From positions 62,001 to 126,000 of the forward strand of contig CACMEY010000004.1 in assembly GCA_902612805.1 (NCBI GenBank): 64,000 nucleotides of DNA, in the 5' to 3' direction. How positions within the stretch are numbered: position 1 is the first letter of the stretch; every line of letters begins with the position of its first letter. A program made the translations under genes and the position numbers. Of the stretch, positions 30,138 through 40,522 are shown piece after piece. The notes under the pieces are model-generated. The model had not been told where the DNA came from. It saw nothing but the letters and a program-made list of their open reading frames with translations, and searched no databases. This stretch comes from an uncultured Alphaproteobacteria bacterium (GTDB lineage Bacteria; Pseudomonadota; Alphaproteobacteria; HIMB59; GCA-002718135).

Positions 30138-31382
30138 ATGAAATTAAGATCAGTAAGAGGCACACATGATATATTTGGTGAAGAAATAGATAAATTTAAC
30201 TTTATTTCTAATATTGTTTCTAAAAATGCTAATTTAAAAGAGTATAAAGAAATCCAGACACCAATTTTTGAATTTAGCGATTTATTTGCAAAACCTCTTG
30301 GCGAACATTCTGATGTTGTGTTGAAAGAAATGTATTCATTTGAAGATAGAAATAATGAATATTTAACATTACGTCCTGAGTACACAACGCCTATGATAAG
30401 AGCGGCTATTACTAATAATTTATTAAACGATCTTCCATTAAAAATTTTTGGAATTGGTCCAATGTTTAGAAGGGAAAGGCCCCAAAAGGGTAGATATAGA
30501 CAATTTAATCAAATTAATTTTGAAATACTTGGAACTAGAGATTTTCTTGCTGATGTTGAGTTAATTTCTCTGTCATATAATATTTTAAATGAACTGTTAC
30601 CTAAATCTAAAATAAAACTTTATATTAATTCTTTAGGAGATAAAAAAACATTAATTGATTTTAAAAAAAGTCTTACAAAATATTTCAATATCCATAAAAA
30701 AAAATTATCAGAAGAAAGTATTAAAAAAATTGACACTAACCCATTAAGAATATTAGATTCAAAAAATGAGGAAGATGTAGAAATTTCACTATCTTCACCT
30801 AAAATATATGAATACTTAACTGATGAAGCTAAAAAGCACTACGAAAATCTTAAAAGATCATTAACTATACTAGAAATTAATTTTGAAGAAAACGCTAATC
30901 TCGTTAGAGGTCTTGATTATTATTGCAATACAGTTTTCGAATACAAATCAGATAATTTAGGAAGTCAAGACACATTACTAGGCGGTGGAAGATATGATGG
31001 TTTAATAAAAGTATTAGGAGGGCCTGATATACCCGGTATTGGATGGGCTGCAGGCATTGAAAGAATTGCGCTATTAATGGATTCTGAAAAAAAAACAAGC
31101 TCAACTATTCATATAGCAGTAACAAATGAAAAATTTACAGATTATTTTCTTCATCTACAAAAATATTTATTTGAAAATAGAATTTCATATTACTGGAATT
31201 ATAAATACAACTTAAAAAAATCATTTACAAAAGCTAATAACTCCTCAGCATCATATATAATTATTATTGGTGAAAATGAGTTTAATGGTGATTTTTTTAC
31301 TATTAAAAATTTAATGACTGGCGAACAAAAAGAATTAAAGCTTAATCAAATATTTAATCATTTGAATGATAAATCTAGATAA
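30138..31382 (+). CDS. hisS: Histidine--tRNA ligase
   Basis: A 414-residue class II synthetase. Motif 1 is near residues 44-60, motif 2 reads [16 protein letters not shown], the histidine-binding signature is LVRGLDYY, and motif 3 is [13 protein letters not shown]. The motif 2 loop is of the standard bacterial kind, which recognises the extra G-1 of tRNA-His, not the divergent form found in some Rhizobiales and Caulobacterales. The 3' end overlaps prfA by 17 bases. Confidence 0.96.
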   Translation: MKLRSVRGTHDIFGEEIDKFNFISNIVSKNANLKEYKEIQTPIFEFSDLFAKPLGEHSDVVLKEMYSFEDRNNEYLTLRPEYTTPMIRAAITNNLLNDLPLKIFGIGPMFRRERPQKGRYRQFNQINFEILGTRDFLADVELISLSYNILNELLPKSKIKLYINSLGDKKTLIDFKKSLTKYFNIHKKKLSEESIKKIDTNPLRILDSKNEEDVEISLSSPKIYEYLTDEAKKHYENLKRSLTILEINFEENANLVRGLDYYCNTVFEYKSDNLGSQDTLLGGGRYDGLIKVLGGPDIPGIGWAAGIERIALLMDSEKKTSSTIHIAVTNEKFTDYFLHLQKYLFENRISYYWNYKYNLKKSFTKANNSSASYIIIIGENEFNGDFFTIKNLMTGEQKELKLNQIFNHLNDKSR

Positions 31383-32442
31383 ACAATTTTCAATAATTTT
31401 AGAAAAATTTAAATTAATTGAAAATTCATTAAACAATATGAATGATATTGACTCAAATGAATTAATTAAATTAAACAGAGAATATTCAGAGCTTCGACCA
31501 ATTGTAGAAAAAATTCAAGAATACAATGATTTACAAAAAGATATATTAAATCTTAATGAGTTAGTAAAAGATAATGATTTAGAAATTAGCAAAATAGCTG
31601 AATCGGAACTCATAGAAAAAAAAAATCAAATCAAAGATCTTGAACAGGAATTATTGAAGTTACTAATACCAAAAGATGAAAATGACTCTAAAAATTCAAT
31701 TTTAGAAATCAGAGCTGGTACTGGAGGTGATGAAGCGTCTCTTTTCGCTTCTGATTTATTAAATATGTATCAGAGATATGCCGATTTAAATTCATGGAAA
31801 TTTGATATTTTATCAATATCAGAAACCGGTTTAAAAGGAGTAAAGGAGGCTATTTGTAATATTTCAGGATTAAATGTTTTTTCAAAACTAAAATTCGAAT
31901 CTGGTGTTCATAGAGTGCAAAGGGTTCCAACGACTGAAAGTAGTGGAAGAGTACATACATCAGCTGCTACTGTAGCAGTTCTTCCTGAAGCTGAAGAGGT
32001 TGATATTGAAGTTCTTGATAAAGATCTAAGAATTGATGTTTTTAGATCAAGTGGACCCGGAGGACAATCAGTCAACACTACTGATAGTGCCGTAAGAATA
32101 ACACATATTCCAACAGGTATAGTAGTTTCTCAACAAGATGAAAAATCTCAACATAAAAATAAAGCAAAAGCTTTAAAGATTTTACGATCAAGATTACTTG
32201 ATAATCAAATACAAGAAAAAAATAAAGAAAGATCTGAGCAAAGAAAAAATCAAGTAGGTTCAGGAGATAGATCTGAAAGAATAAGGACCTATAATTTTCC
32301 TCAAGGAAGGGTTTCTGATCATAGAATAAATCTTACATTGTATAATCTGTCAGAAATACTTGAGGGTAAAATAGATGAGTTGATAAATCCTTTAATTGCT
32401 GAAGAAGAGAGTACAAAGTTAGCAAATATGAAAAATGAATAA
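31366..32442 (+). CDS. prfA: Peptide chain release factor 1
   Basis: A 358-residue release factor that ends translation at UAA and UAG. It has the GGQ motif in [18 protein letters not shown] near residue 230, the RF1 codon-recognition region ([23 protein letters not shown]1 uses the PxT type) and the acidic N-terminal helices. The ATG lies 17 bases inside hisS. The next gene encodes PrmC, which methylates the Gln of GGQ; the pairing confirms the call. Confidence 0.97.
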   Translation: MINLDKQFSIILEKFKLIENSLNNMNDIDSNELIKLNREYSELRPIVEKIQEYNDLQKDILNLNELVKDNDLEISKIAESELIEKKNQIKDLEQELLKLLIPKDENDSKNSILEIRAGTGGDEASLFASDLLNMYQRYADLNSWKFDILSISETGLKGVKEAICNISGLNVFSKLKFESGVHRVQRVPTTESSGRVHTSAATVAVLPEAEEVDIEVLDKDLRIDVFRSSGPGGQSVNTTDSAVRITHIPTGIVVSQQDEKSQHKNKAKALKILRSRLLDNQIQEKNKERSEQRKNQVGSGDRSERIRTYNFPQGRVSDHRINLTLYNLSEILEGKIDELINPLIAEEESTKLANMKNE

Positions 32443-33265
32443 TTTAATTAAAGAGAGTATAACTAAATTAAAACAAAAAAATATATGTAATCCAGAACTA
32501 GATCTAAGAATTTTACTAAAGCATGCTTCTAAAAATAATAATGAAATTATTTTAAGCAATCTTAATGAAGACAATATTGATATTGTTAAATTTAAATCTT
32601 ATCTTAAAAAAAGAATTAATAGACAACCAATAGCTAAAATTATTAAAAATAAACCTTTTTGGAAAAATAATTTTTATGTAAATAATTTTGTTTTAGATCC
32701 ACGGCCTGAAACAGAATTAATAATTGAGGAAGTATTAAATATTTATAGAAACAAAAACCTTAAATTAAGAATATTAGATATTGGTACCGGATCAGGCTGT
32801 ATAGCAATATCACTAGCAAAGGAATTTAAAAATGCATCTATTACAGCTATAGATATATCTAAAGAAGCATTAGAAGTTGCAGAAAAAAACTTAAAAATAC
32901 ATAATTGTTATAATCAAATCCAACTTAAGATGATTGATTTTAAAAATATTAATTCCAAGTATGATTTAATAGTATCTAATCCACCGTACCTAACAAAAGA
33001 ACAGTTTGATAATGCAGATCCAGAAGTTAAAAATTTTGAGCCGAAATTAGCTTTAGTTGGAGGATATGATGGGCTGAAATTTTACAGAGAATATTCAAAT
33101 AATCTAAAAAATTTAATGAATAAAAGTGCTTATTTTGTTTGTGAAATTGGTATTAATCAGAGACAAGATTGTGAAGAAATTTTTGAAAATTCTGGATTAT
33201 ATTTAAATAAAATAGTTAATGATCTTCAAGGAATCGAGAGAATTTTTAGTTTTTCAAAGATATAA
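32435..33265 (+). CDS. prmC: Release factor glutamine N5-methyltransferase
   Basis: A 276-residue methyltransferase. Motif I is [15 protein letters not shown], and the NPPY motif (VSNPPYLT) binds the target Gln. The region before it, [14 protein letters not shown], is typical of PrmC. The enzyme modifies the GGQ glutamine of RF1 and RF2. The gene overlaps prfA by 8 bases. Confidence 0.97.
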   Translation: MNNLIKESITKLKQKNICNPELDLRILLKHASKNNNEIILSNLNEDNIDIVKFKSYLKKRINRQPIAKIIKNKPFWKNNFYVNNFVLDPRPETELIIEEVLNIYRNKNLKLRILDIGTGSGCIAISLAKEFKNASITAIDISKEALEVAEKNLKIHNCYNQIQLKMIDFKNINSKYDLIVSNPPYLTKEQFDNADPEVKNFEPKLALVGGYDGLKFYREYSNNLKNLMNKSAYFVCEIGINQRQDCEEIFENSGLYLNKIVNDLQGIERIFSFSKI

Positions 33266-33342
33266 GTTGAAATAAATTAAATGAACTGTATAGTTAAGAA
33301 AAAAGATTAATAATTTATTAAAAATTTTAGTTTCCAAACAAT

Positions 33343-33756
33343 ATGTATAAAAAAAACGGTAGAACCGCTTATAGGAGTAATAGAAGAACCAGTTTTAAGA
33401 AACCTGGTGGATATAAAAATTTTAACAATAGAAATAGAGGAAATGTATCCCAGCAATATAACAAGTACTTAAAACTAGCTAAAGAAGCATCAAGATCAGG
33501 TGATAGAATTCAATCTGAATACTATTATCAATTTACAGATCACTACTACAGAATAATGGTTGAGCTAGGTATTAATATTGAAGAAAATACAAATTTTGAT
33601 GAGCAAAAACAAAGTACATCAAATGAACAAACTTCAGATACTGATAATGAAACCATCGAGGTAAATGATAATGATAAAGCAGAAGATGATTCCATCGAAT
33701 CTATTCCATTTATAGCTGAACCATCTAAAGAAAAAAGAACAAGATCAACAAAGTAG
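33343..33756 (+). CDS. DUF4167 protein
   Basis: A 137-residue basic-then-acidic protein. The N-terminal 35 residues are rich in Arg, Asn and Gly. The core SQQYNKYLKLAKEASRSGDRIQSEYYYQFTDHYYRIM is the DUF4167 hallmark, found next to prmC in alphaproteobacteria. The C-terminal tail is acidic and disordered. RNA or ribosome association has been suggested by composition only; the function is unknown. It abuts the convergent M23 gene with no gap. Confidence 0.92.
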   Translation: MYKKNGRTAYRSNRRTSFKKPGGYKNFNNRNRGNVSQQYNKYLKLAKEASRSGDRIQSEYYYQFTDHYYRIMVELGINIEENTNFDEQKQSTSNEQTSDTDNETIEVNDNDKAEDDSIESIPFIAEPSKEKRTRSTK

Positions 33757-35049
33757 TTATTCGTATAACATGCTCAAATGATCAGCATAAATTATTTTAT
33801 ATTCTTCTTTAAATTTTTCTAATTCCTTACCTTCAAGTATTTTTCCAGAAGGAAGTTTTAGTTTTAAAGGATTAATATGTTTATTTTGATACATAATTTC
33901 ATAATGAAGATGAGGCCCTGTAGAATTTCCTGTACTACCTACATAGCCTATAACTTCACCTTGATTAACTCTTACACCTTTAGAAATACCTTTCTTATAA
34001 TTTGACAAATGTGCATATGCTGTTTTATACCCATTATTATGCCTTATACGGATATATTTTCCATATCCTCCATTCCTTCCAATGTATTCAACAATTCCAT
34101 TGCCTCCAGCATAAATTGGTGTTCCTGTAGGTGCAGCAAAATCAACACCTTTATGCATTTTGTTGAAACCTGAGATAGGATGTTTACGCATACCAAAATT
34201 TGATGAAATTCTTGCGCCATCTAAGGGTGTTTTTAAAATTGATTTTTTAACATTTTTACCCTCTCTGTTAAAATAGTCAACATAACCATCATCTGTAATA
34301 AACTTAAAATATTCTAATTGTTTTCCTTCAATTATTATAGAAGCATACTTAATATCGTTATATTCTAGTCTACCTGTTTCAACTATTTCATCAAATTCAT
34401 ATGATATTGAAACAACTGTATCCACCCTAATATCTCTTTGAAAATCGAGATCAAAACTAAAAAGGCTTATAATTTTAACTAAAATATCTGATGATACACC
34501 ATTTTTAATACCGTCTGAAAATAATGATTCTGTTATTGTATATTCTTTTGATTCAATAAATGAATCCTTTGTTAGTTTTATTATATTTAAATTTATTTCT
34601 TTATCTAATTTTACAGAGATAATAGTCTCACTGTTCTTAAAAAATTCAATTTTTTTTATTTGACCAAAATTATTTTCAAACACACTTATTATTTCTCCAG
34701 TTTTGATTTTCTTTAAATCAAAAGTATCTTCTATCTTACTTATGATTTCATAGATTTTCTTCTGCTTAAATTTTAGATTTTCCAAAATTGAGACAAAAGT
34801 ATCACCTTGTAAAATTTCAATTTTTTTCTCAACAAATTGTTCTTTATCAATACTTTTTTTTATTTTAGGTGAAGGAATTTCTTCTTTTTTTTCTTGAATG
34901 ATTTCTTTTTTATCTTCTACTATTTCTTTTTTTACAATCTCTTCATTATAAATATTTTTATTAGATATGTTTAAGTATTCAAAAATAAACAAATAATATC
35001 CTGATGATATTAAAGAAATAAAAATTAGATATCTTAAAATTCTAAACAC
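33757..35049 (-). CDS. M23-family murein peptidase, membrane-anchored
   Basis: A 430-residue envelope protein. An N-terminal signal anchor (about residues 4-25) is followed by a Lys/Glu-rich linker, a LysM/OapA-like domain (IEILQGDTFVSILENL) and a C-terminal LytM/M23 domain. That domain has MHKGVDFAAPTGTPIYA (HxxxD) and the HLHYE zinc motif after GSTGNSTGP, with a further His in TAYAHLS. All zinc ligands are present, so it should be an active endopeptidase cutting peptidoglycan cross-bridges. The GTG start directly follows the stop of the flavin reductase gene. Confidence 0.93.
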   Translation of the reverse strand: MFRILRYLIFISLISSGYYLFIFEYLNISNKNIYNEEIVKKEIVEDKKEIIQEKKEEIPSPKIKKSIDKEQFVEKKIEILQGDTFVSILENLKFKQKKIYEIISKIEDTFDLKKIKTGEIISVFENNFGQIKKIEFFKNSETIISVKLDKEINLNIIKLTKDSFIESKEYTITESLFSDGIKNGVSSDILVKIISLFSFDLDFQRDIRVDTVVSISYEFDEIVETGRLEYNDIKYASIIIEGKQLEYFKFITDDGYVDYFNREGKNVKKSILKTPLDGARISSNFGMRKHPISGFNKMHKGVDFAAPTGTPIYAGGNGIVEYIGRNGGYGKYIRIRHNNGYKTAYAHLSNYKKGISKGVRVNQGEVIGYVGSTGNSTGPHLHYEIMYQNKHINPLKLKLPSGKILEGKELEKFKEEYKIIYADHLSMLYE

Positions 35050-35514
35050 CTAGAAATATTTTGAATTAAAATATACAAGAGGTTTCAATTTATCGTTAGA
35101 TTGTAATTCTAATATCTTACATATAAATATTATGTGATCACCTTTTTTTATTTTATCCATTAGCTCACATTCAAGATTTGCTATACAATTTGGTATAATT
35201 ACTGTTTTATTTTTCCCATCAATAAATTTTATATCTTTTAAATTAGGTGCAGTTGAAGCAAAATTGTCAGATAATTTTTTTTGTTTACTAGATAGAATAT
35301 TAATAGATAAAAATTTAGTTTTTGAAAACTGTTTTATTGAGGAAGAGTAATTTCCTAAAGAAAACAGAACCATGGGAGGGTTAAGAGATAAAGAGTTGAA
35401 TGAGTTAACAGTTTTTCCATATATTGAATTATTATTTTTAACACATACAACAGTAATTCCTGTTGAAAACTTACTAAGTGTTTTTTTAAAATTGTTAGTG
35501 TTTACTTTTTTCAT
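35050..35514 (-). CDS. Flavin reductase-like domain protein
   Basis: A 154-residue FMN-binding split-barrel protein. The pattern FSTGITVVCVKNNNSIYGKTVNSFNSLSLNPPMVLFSL is the standard flavin reductase-like N-terminal half, and GDHIIFICKILEL is the usual late strand. Such enzymes reduce FMN or FAD with NAD(P)H, often for a two-component monooxygenase or halogenase. No partner is adjacent. It is the only short flavin reductase in this window and could in principle supply the halogenase at 57730, about 22 kb away. It has an ATGA overlap with the GNAT gene upstream. Confidence 0.87.
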   Translation of the reverse strand: MKKVNTNNFKKTLSKFSTGITVVCVKNNNSIYGKTVNSFNSLSLNPPMVLFSLGNYSSSIKQFSKTKFLSINILSSKQKKLSDNFASTAPNLKDIKFIDGKNKTVIIPNCIANLECELMDKIKKGDHIIFICKILELQSNDKLKPLVYFNSKYF

Positions 35515-36011
35515 AATCTTTTTTGCATATAAATCGAATCAATCCACTTATTTTTTTTAAAACCAGCCTTCTTTATAGTTCCAATATATTGAAATCCATT
35601 ATTTTTATGTATTTTTATAGAAGCAAAATTATTTTTTCCACCAATCACTGCTATCAAATTTTTAATTTTTGAAATTTTTTTACATATTTTAATAAGTTCT
35701 TTTAGTATTTTATTGCCATAACCAATATTAATGAAAACTGGATTAACATAGATTGAATGTTCATATGAAAATCTATATCCACTTTTTTCTCTAAATTTAT
35801 TAACAAAGGCTAATCCAATAACTTCATTTTCTTCAATTGCTAAAATAAATGGTAATTTATTTTTTTTAATTTTTTTTAATAATGAATTAAATTTTAATTT
35901 TGATAATTTTTTTTCTTCAAAATTAGAGAATGAATTTTCAATAAAATAATTATAAATTTTTAGAGCTTTAGAGATTTCATTTTCTGTAAAATTGTTTTTT
36001 TTTACCCTCAT
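35511..36011 (-). CDS. GNAT-family N-acetyltransferase
   Basis: A 166-residue acyltransferase fold. It has a central VIGLAFVNKF strand, the acetyl-CoA P-loop region in NIGYGNKILKELIKICKK and the closing NNFASIKIHKNNGFQYIGTIKKAGFK. The pattern resembles phosphinothricin-type acetyltransferases, which act on small amino-acid-like substrates. The substrate is unknown. It is first in the minus run with flavin reductase and M23. Confidence 0.88.
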   Translation of the reverse strand: MRVKKNNFTENEISKALKIYNYFIENSFSNFEEKKLSKLKFNSLLKKIKKNKLPFILAIEENEVIGLAFVNKFREKSGYRFSYEHSIYVNPVFINIGYGNKILKELIKICKKISKIKNLIAVIGGKNNFASIKIHKNNGFQYIGTIKKAGFKKNKWIDSIYMQKRL

Positions 36012-36233
36012 TTATCTCCTAATACTAATATTCAATTGTATGAATAATTCTAAACTCTGAATATTATTTAATAAAAAATTGATCAATATGTTTATAATTT
36101 ATTTACTTAATTAATGATTAAAAAAGGTTAAATTAAGTATAATTTAAAAATTCCATACGAACTTTCAATTATTGCTTTACATTTAAAAGTCATTATATTT
36201 CAAATACTATAGTTTTATAAAATAAAACTTCTT
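36012..36233. other. AT-rich intergenic region upstream of tRNA-Val
   Basis: The largest non-coding gap in the window (36012-36362) contains only the tRNA gene. The 222 bases before it are very A+T rich, with scattered TATAAA/TATATT sequences (36216-36221, 36194-36199) and TTTACA at 36176, but no well-spaced promoter is convincing. No hairpin or open frame of note was seen. The 54 bases after the tRNA hold no terminator. Confidence 0.5.
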
Positions 36234-36308
36234 GGGTGTGTAGCTCAGCGGTAGAGCACTGCCTCGACACGGCAGGGGTCACAGGTTCAATCCCTGTCAC
36301 ACCCACCA
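36234..36308 (+). tRNA. tRNA-Val (GAC anticodon), with C at position 33
   Basis: A 75-base cloverleaf with encoded CCA. The acceptor stem GGGTGTG pairs with CACACCC, the D arm is GCTC/GAGC, the anticodon stem CTGCC/GGCAG encloses the loop TCGACAC, the variable loop is 5 bases, and the T arm ACAGG/CCTGT encloses TTCAATC. The discriminator is A73. Anticodon GAC with A73 fits valine. The loop base at position 33 is C, not the near-universal U. Confidence 0.96.
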
Positions 36309-36362
36309 TAGAAATTTTAATAAATACTCTTGAAATTTAATAATATGATATAATTAAATTAT

Positions 36363-36773
36363 ATGGTTAAATGTTTATTAGTAGCTACTCTAATCGCTTC
36401 ATTGATTTTCTTAATAATAGACGTAATTTGGCTAAGCTTTGCTACAAAGTCTTTTTACAGACCTCTAATAGGTAATTTATTAACTGATAAGCCTGTAATG
36501 TGGGCTGCTGCTCTTTTTTATATATTATATGTCCTTGGTATGGCTTTAGTTGTAATTCAACCTTGTGTTGATTCTGGTAATTTAATGAAAACATTGTACA
36601 CTGGCTTCATATTTGGTTTGGTTGCATATGGCACATATAACTTAACAAATATGGCAGTACTAAAAGGATGGTCACCAATTGTTACTTTCGTAGATATGTT
36701 CTGGGGTGGTTCATTGACAGCCGTATCAGCTACATCTGGATTATATTTAGCAAAAAAAATAGTACATTTTTAA
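36363..36773 (+). CDS. DUF2177 membrane protein
   Basis: A 136-residue protein with four hydrophobic helices. Conserved family points are the first-helix IDVIWLSF, the mid-region YGTYNLTNMAVLKGWSP and DMFWGGSL in the last third. This is the DUF2177 family of small inner-membrane proteins of unknown function. The ATG is 54 bases after the tRNA, and the 3' end overlaps the convergent prenyl synthase by 4 bases. Confidence 0.93.
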   Translation: MVKCLLVATLIASLIFLIIDVIWLSFATKSFYRPLIGNLLTDKPVMWAAALFYILYVLGMALVVIQPCVDSGNLMKTLYTGFIFGLVAYGTYNLTNMAVLKGWSPIVTFVDMFWGGSLTAVSATSGLYLAKKIVHF

Positions 36774-37651
36774 CTTAGTCGATCCATTCCAAATTTTAGC
36801 ATTTTTATTAGTATAGGGTTTTGACTTATTTTATTTTTATATTTATTTATAAAAGTATTAATTTTATTATTACATAAATCGGTAACTTGTTTTTCACCAA
36901 TTAATTTTAATAAGGTACTTTTGCCTTGCTCAACATCTTTACCTGGTGTTTTCCCAATTTTTTTAAAAGTTCCAATTTCATCGATTAAGTCATCTATAAT
37001 TTGAAATATTAAACCAAATAACATTCCATAATCTTTTGCAAATTGAATATCTATTTTACTTTTATCTTTTAATATAAAAGGTGCAGAAAAAGAGAATTCA
37101 AATAATTTGCCAGTTTTTCTAGAATACATATCTAAAATTTTATTTTTTGATAACTTTTTATTTTCGTATTCTAAATCTAAAGCTTGACCAAGAGCTAATC
37201 CTTTATGTCCAATACACAAAGAAAGATAATTTATTAAATTTAATCTAGGAATAACATTTTTATTTTTAAAACTTCCTGATATCAATTCAAATGCTAAATC
37301 ATGTAAAGCATCTCCTGCTAAAATTGCAGTAGCTTCATTAAATTTTTTATGAGTACTTAATTTACCTCTTCTATAATCATCATCATCCATTGATGGTAAA
37401 TCATCGTGAATTAAGGAGTACGAATGTATACATTCAATACATGAGGCTATGATGAAAGCATCATTTGATGAAATTTTTGCTATTTTTGCTGACTCCATTA
37501 CTAAAAATGGCCTTATTCTTTTTCCTCCATTCATAGAGCCATAGAAGATTGCATTTGATAAACTTGTTTTGTCTAGCTTATTTTTTAAAAGTTTTTTAAA
37601 TTTAATATCAAACTTTCTTTTATTTGCATTTATTAACGTATTTAAGTTCAT
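36770..37651 (-). CDS. ispA: Polyprenyl (farnesyl/geranylgeranyl) diphosphate synthase
   Basis: A 293-residue trans-prenyltransferase. The first Asp-rich motif is DDLPSMDDDD, followed by RRGKLSTHKKFNEATAILAGDAL. The second is QIIDDLIDEIG. It joins IPP to allylic diphosphates, giving C15 or C20 products for quinone and carrier lipids; chain length cannot be read with confidence. The ATG at 37651 is preferred to a TTG three codons upstream. It is a single-gene unit divergent from guaC. Confidence 0.93.
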   Translation of the reverse strand: MNLNTLINANKRKFDIKFKKLLKNKLDKTSLSNAIFYGSMNGGKRIRPFLVMESAKIAKISSNDAFIIASCIECIHSYSLIHDDLPSMDDDDYRRGKLSTHKKFNEATAILAGDALHDLAFELISGSFKNKNVIPRLNLINYLSLCIGHKGLALGQALDLEYENKKLSKNKILDMYSRKTGKLFEFSFSAPFILKDKSKIDIQFAKDYGMLFGLIFQIIDDLIDEIGTFKKIGKTPGKDVEQGKSTLLKLIGEKQVTDLCNNKINTFINKYKNKISQNPILIKMLKFGMDRLS

Positions 37652-37713
37652 AGATAACAATTTATATTTGTTTTAATTTTTAAATTATTTAATACAAATA
37701 TGCGAATGTATTT

Positions 37714-38751
37714 ATGAGAATCGAAGAAGAAATTAAACTTGACTACTCAGACGTCCTTTTTAGACCAAAGAGAAGTACTTTAAAAAGTAGGAAAGATGTC
37801 GATTTGAATAGAAAATATACTTTCAAACATTCAAGATCATCATGGAAAGGAATTCCAATAATAGCATCAAATATGGATGGTGTTGGTGAAATAGATGTAG
37901 CAAAAAAACTAACTTCTCACAAACTAATGACTGCTCTAACAAAACAGCATGATATTAATCAAATAGGAACTATTTATAAAAAAAATATTTTCTTTGATTC
38001 AATTGCTCTTAGTTGTGGTACAAGTAATGACAGTTATAATAGGTTAAATTCAATTTTAAAAAAATATCCAAAATTTAAATTTATCTGTATTGATGTAGCA
38101 AATGGATATTCAGAAAACTTTAGTAATTTTGTTTCAGAAGTAAGAAAAAAATATCCAAAAAAAACCATTATTGCAGGTAATGTTGTTACTGCAGATATGA
38201 CTCAGGAATTAGTATTAAGTGGAGCAGATATTGTTAAAGTTGGTATCGGTCCTGGGAGTGTCTGTACCACAAGAATACAAACAGGAGTAGGATATCCACA
38301 ACTTAGCGCTGTAATGGAATGTGCTGACGCAGCACATGGATTAGGAGCGCATATTATCGCTGATGGAGGATGTACTTGTCCTGGTGATGTTGCAAAAGGA
38401 TTTGGAGCTGGTGCAGACTTTGTTATGCTTGGTGGAATGTTAGCAGGTCATAAGGAAGGTGGTGGTGATATAATTGAGGAAAATGGAAGTAAATTTATCG
38501 AGTTTTATGGATCAAGTTCTGAAGAAGCAAATGAAAAACATTATGGTGGTCTTGCAAACTATAGATCATCTGAGGGTAAAAAAGTTAAAATACAAATGAA
38601 GAATTCGCTAGATAGTACTATTAGAGATATTCTTGGAGGTGTACGAAGTAGTTGTACATATGTTGGAGCTTCATCATTGAAGCAGCTAAGTAAGTGTACT
38701 ACATTTGTAAGAGTAAATAATCAGTATAATGACACTTTTGGGAAAGTGTAG
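37714..38751 (+). CDS. guaC: GMP reductase
   Basis: A 345-residue TIM-barrel enzyme of the IMPDH/GMPR family. It lacks the CBS pair of IMPDH. The N-terminal [18 protein letters not shown] segment and [18 protein letters not shown] with the catalytic Cys identify GMP reductase. The length matches E. coli GuaC. It deaminates GMP to IMP using NADPH for purine balance. It is a single gene, one base from the convergent ggt-like gene. Confidence 0.95.
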   Translation: MRIEEEIKLDYSDVLFRPKRSTLKSRKDVDLNRKYTFKHSRSSWKGIPIIASNMDGVGEIDVAKKLTSHKLMTALTKQHDINQIGTIYKKNIFFDSIALSCGTSNDSYNRLNSILKKYPKFKFICIDVANGYSENFSNFVSEVRKKYPKKTIIAGNVVTADMTQELVLSGADIVKVGIGPGSVCTTRIQTGVGYPQLSAVMECADAAHGLGAHIIADGGCTCPGDVAKGFGAGADFVMLGGMLAGHKEGGGDIIEENGSKFIEFYGSSSEEANEKHYGGLANYRSSEGKKVKIQMKNSLDSTIRDILGGVRSSCTYVGASSLKQLSKCTTFVRVNNQYNDTFGKV

Positions 38752-38752
38752 G

Positions 38753-40339
38753 TTAGTAACCTATTGCCATACCATCTTTTCGTGGATCTGACCCGCCAAT
38801 AAGCACTCCATTTTTTCTATCAATTTTTATACATTGACCACCGCCAATAGCATTTTTATTTATTTTAATTTTATGACCAATATTCTTTAATTTTTTTACA
38901 ATTTTATCATCTAATGAATTCTCAACATTTAAGAGACCATTTAGAGCAAATGCTCTGGGTAAATCCAAACCTTCTTGTACTGTCATGTTATAGTCGATTA
39001 TATTTTGAATCAAATGCGACTGACCAATTGGTTGATATTGTCCTCCCATAACTCCATAAGAATACAGTGTCTCATCATTCTTATTAGTTATTAGCCCAGG
39101 GATTATTGTATGAAGTGGTCTTTTATGACTATCAATTGAGTTGGGGTGACCATCTTCTAATCTGAAATTTACACCTCTATTTTGAAAAAGAATTCCTGTT
39201 TTATTACTTGTAATTCCACTTCCAAAACCATGACATATTGAATTAATAAATGATACAGAATTCAAATCTCTATCTACAACACTTAAATATATTGTTTCAG
39301 GGTGAGAAGTTACATAGCCTTTTTTGGAAGAATAAATTTTATTTTTATTTATTCTAGAACATAAAGAGCTAATATATTCATTACTTAAATAATCTTTTAT
39401 ATTTATATTATTAAAATTAGGATCACCAAATATTGTTTCTTTAATCTCAAAACATATCTTTGAAATCTCAGCTTGAAGATGATATCTTTCGAAACTTGAA
39501 TAATTGTATTTATTGATATTTAATTTCTCAGTCATTGCCATCATCATCAAGACAACTAATCCAGGACTATTTAGAGGGCATTGATGGATCTTTAAATTTC
39601 TATAGGAATTTGTAATTGTTTTTGAAAATAACGTTTTTTGATTGTAGAAATCTTCCTCTGTATGCAGTCCTCCAAGTTTATTTAGTGTCTTGACCATATC
39701 CTTAGTTATTTCACTTTGATAAAATCCTTTAATTTTATTTTTTGAGATGACTCTTAAAGTATTTGCTAAAGGAATATTCTTAAAAACTTCACCATAACTA
39801 TAACTGATATTTTTATTTAAAAATAATCTTTTAGAATTAGGATTTTTTTTAAGTTTTGTTGCATTCTCTTTCCATGCAATAGCTTCAACTTCATGAACAG
39901 GAAATCCTTTTCTAGCAAAATTTTCTGCACCATTTAAAACTTCTTTAAAATCAATTCTTCCAAATTTTTCATGCATAGAACACCATGCATGAACTGCTCC
40001 AGGAATAGTAACTGAATGTGGACTTGTTAAACCAATATTTTTTATTTTATTATCTTTATAAAACTGTAAATTTGCTTTTTTCGGAGCAATTCCAGACCCA
40101 TTTACAGCAATTGGTTTCTTCCCATTCATCGAAATAATTGCGAAGCAATCTCCTCCAATTCCTGTTGCACTAGGACATACTACAGCCTGAACAGCTGAAG
40201 CCGCGATAGCAGCATCAACAGCATTTCCACCTTTTTGAAGTACATTAATAGCCACCATGGAACTTAATGGATTTGATGTTGCCACCATACCATTTTGAGC
40301 TAAAACATTAGATCTTCCTGGGTAAGATAACTTTCTCAT
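38753..40339 (-). CDS. Gamma-glutamyltransferase family protein (cytoplasmic form)
   Basis: A 528-residue Ntn-hydrolase-type protein. The N-terminal part has [11 protein letters not shown] and [20 protein letters not shown], and the self-cleavage site is [11 protein letters not shown], where Thr would become the nucleophile. The C-terminal [18 protein letters not shown] and [10 protein letters not shown] segments are also of the family. Unlike E. coli Ggt it has no signal peptide, so it should stay in the cytoplasm, like the HpxW-type amidohydrolases. Glutathione may not be its substrate. Family certain, substrate not. Confidence 0.9.
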   Translation of the reverse strand: MRKLSYPGRSNVLAQNGMVATSNPLSSMVAINVLQKGGNAVDAAIAASAVQAVVCPSATGIGGDCFAIISMNGKKPIAVNGSGIAPKKANLQFYKDNKIKNIGLTSPHSVTIPGAVHAWCSMHEKFGRIDFKEVLNGAENFARKGFPVHEVEAIAWKENATKLKKNPNSKRLFLNKNISYSYGEVFKNIPLANTLRVISKNKIKGFYQSEITKDMVKTLNKLGGLHTEEDFYNQKTLFSKTITNSYRNLKIHQCPLNSPGLVVLMMMAMTEKLNINKYNYSSFERYHLQAEISKICFEIKETIFGDPNFNNINIKDYLSNEYISSLCSRINKNKIYSSKKGYVTSHPETIYLSVVDRDLNSVSFINSICHGFGSGITSNKTGILFQNRGVNFRLEDGHPNSIDSHKRPLHTIIPGLITNKNDETLYSYGVMGGQYQPIGQSHLIQNIIDYNMTVQEGLDLPRAFALNGLLNVENSLDDKIVKKLKNIGHKIKINKNAIGGGQCIKIDRKNGVLIGGSDPRKDGMAIGY

Positions 40340-40360
40340 ATTAATTTAGACAATATATGT

Positions 40361-40389
40361 TTGACAAAACAAATCCCAGAATTTAAAGC
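40361..40389 (+). promoter_or_regulatory. Putative rpmJ promoter (-35 TTGACA)
   Basis: A perfect TTGACA (40361-40366) lies 36 bases before the rpmJ ATG. The matching -10 is poor (TAAAGC at 40384-40389, 17-base spacer). The geometry is very close to that of rpmB and implies a start at or just before the ATG. Confidence 0.45.
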
Positions 40390-40396
40390 GCTTTCT

Positions 40397-40522
40397 ATGA
40401 AAGTTAAATGTTCATTAAAAACTGCCAAAGCTAGAGATAAGGATTGTAAAGTCGTTCGAAGAAAAGGTAGGATTTATGTTATTAATAAGAAAAATCCCAG
40501 AATGAAAGCCAGACAGGGATAA
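40397..40522 (+). CDS. rpmJ: Large-subunit ribosomal protein bL36
   Basis: A 41-residue basic protein, too short for a 60-residue ORF cut-off. It starts [17 protein letters not shown] and ends [14 protein letters not shown], the pattern of alphaproteobacterial L36 (C-minus type: two Cys but without the full CxxC/CxH zinc set). It has its own TTGACA element, stands alone between ggt and trxB, and abuts the convergent trxB stop with no gap. No Shine-Dalgarno sequence is seen. Confidence 0.95.
   Translation: MKVKCSLKTAKARDKDCKVVRRKGRIYVINKKNPRMKARQG

Noticed and set aside
35050-35514. Flavin reductase as the dedicated halogenase partner
   Set aside because: It is about 22 kb away and tied to GNAT and M23 genes; only a possible supplier, so no functional link was called.
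36309-36362. GAAATTT direct repeats after tRNA-Val as an integration site
   Set aside because: Short AT-rich repeats are expected by chance at this composition; there is no integrase or partial tRNA copy in the window.
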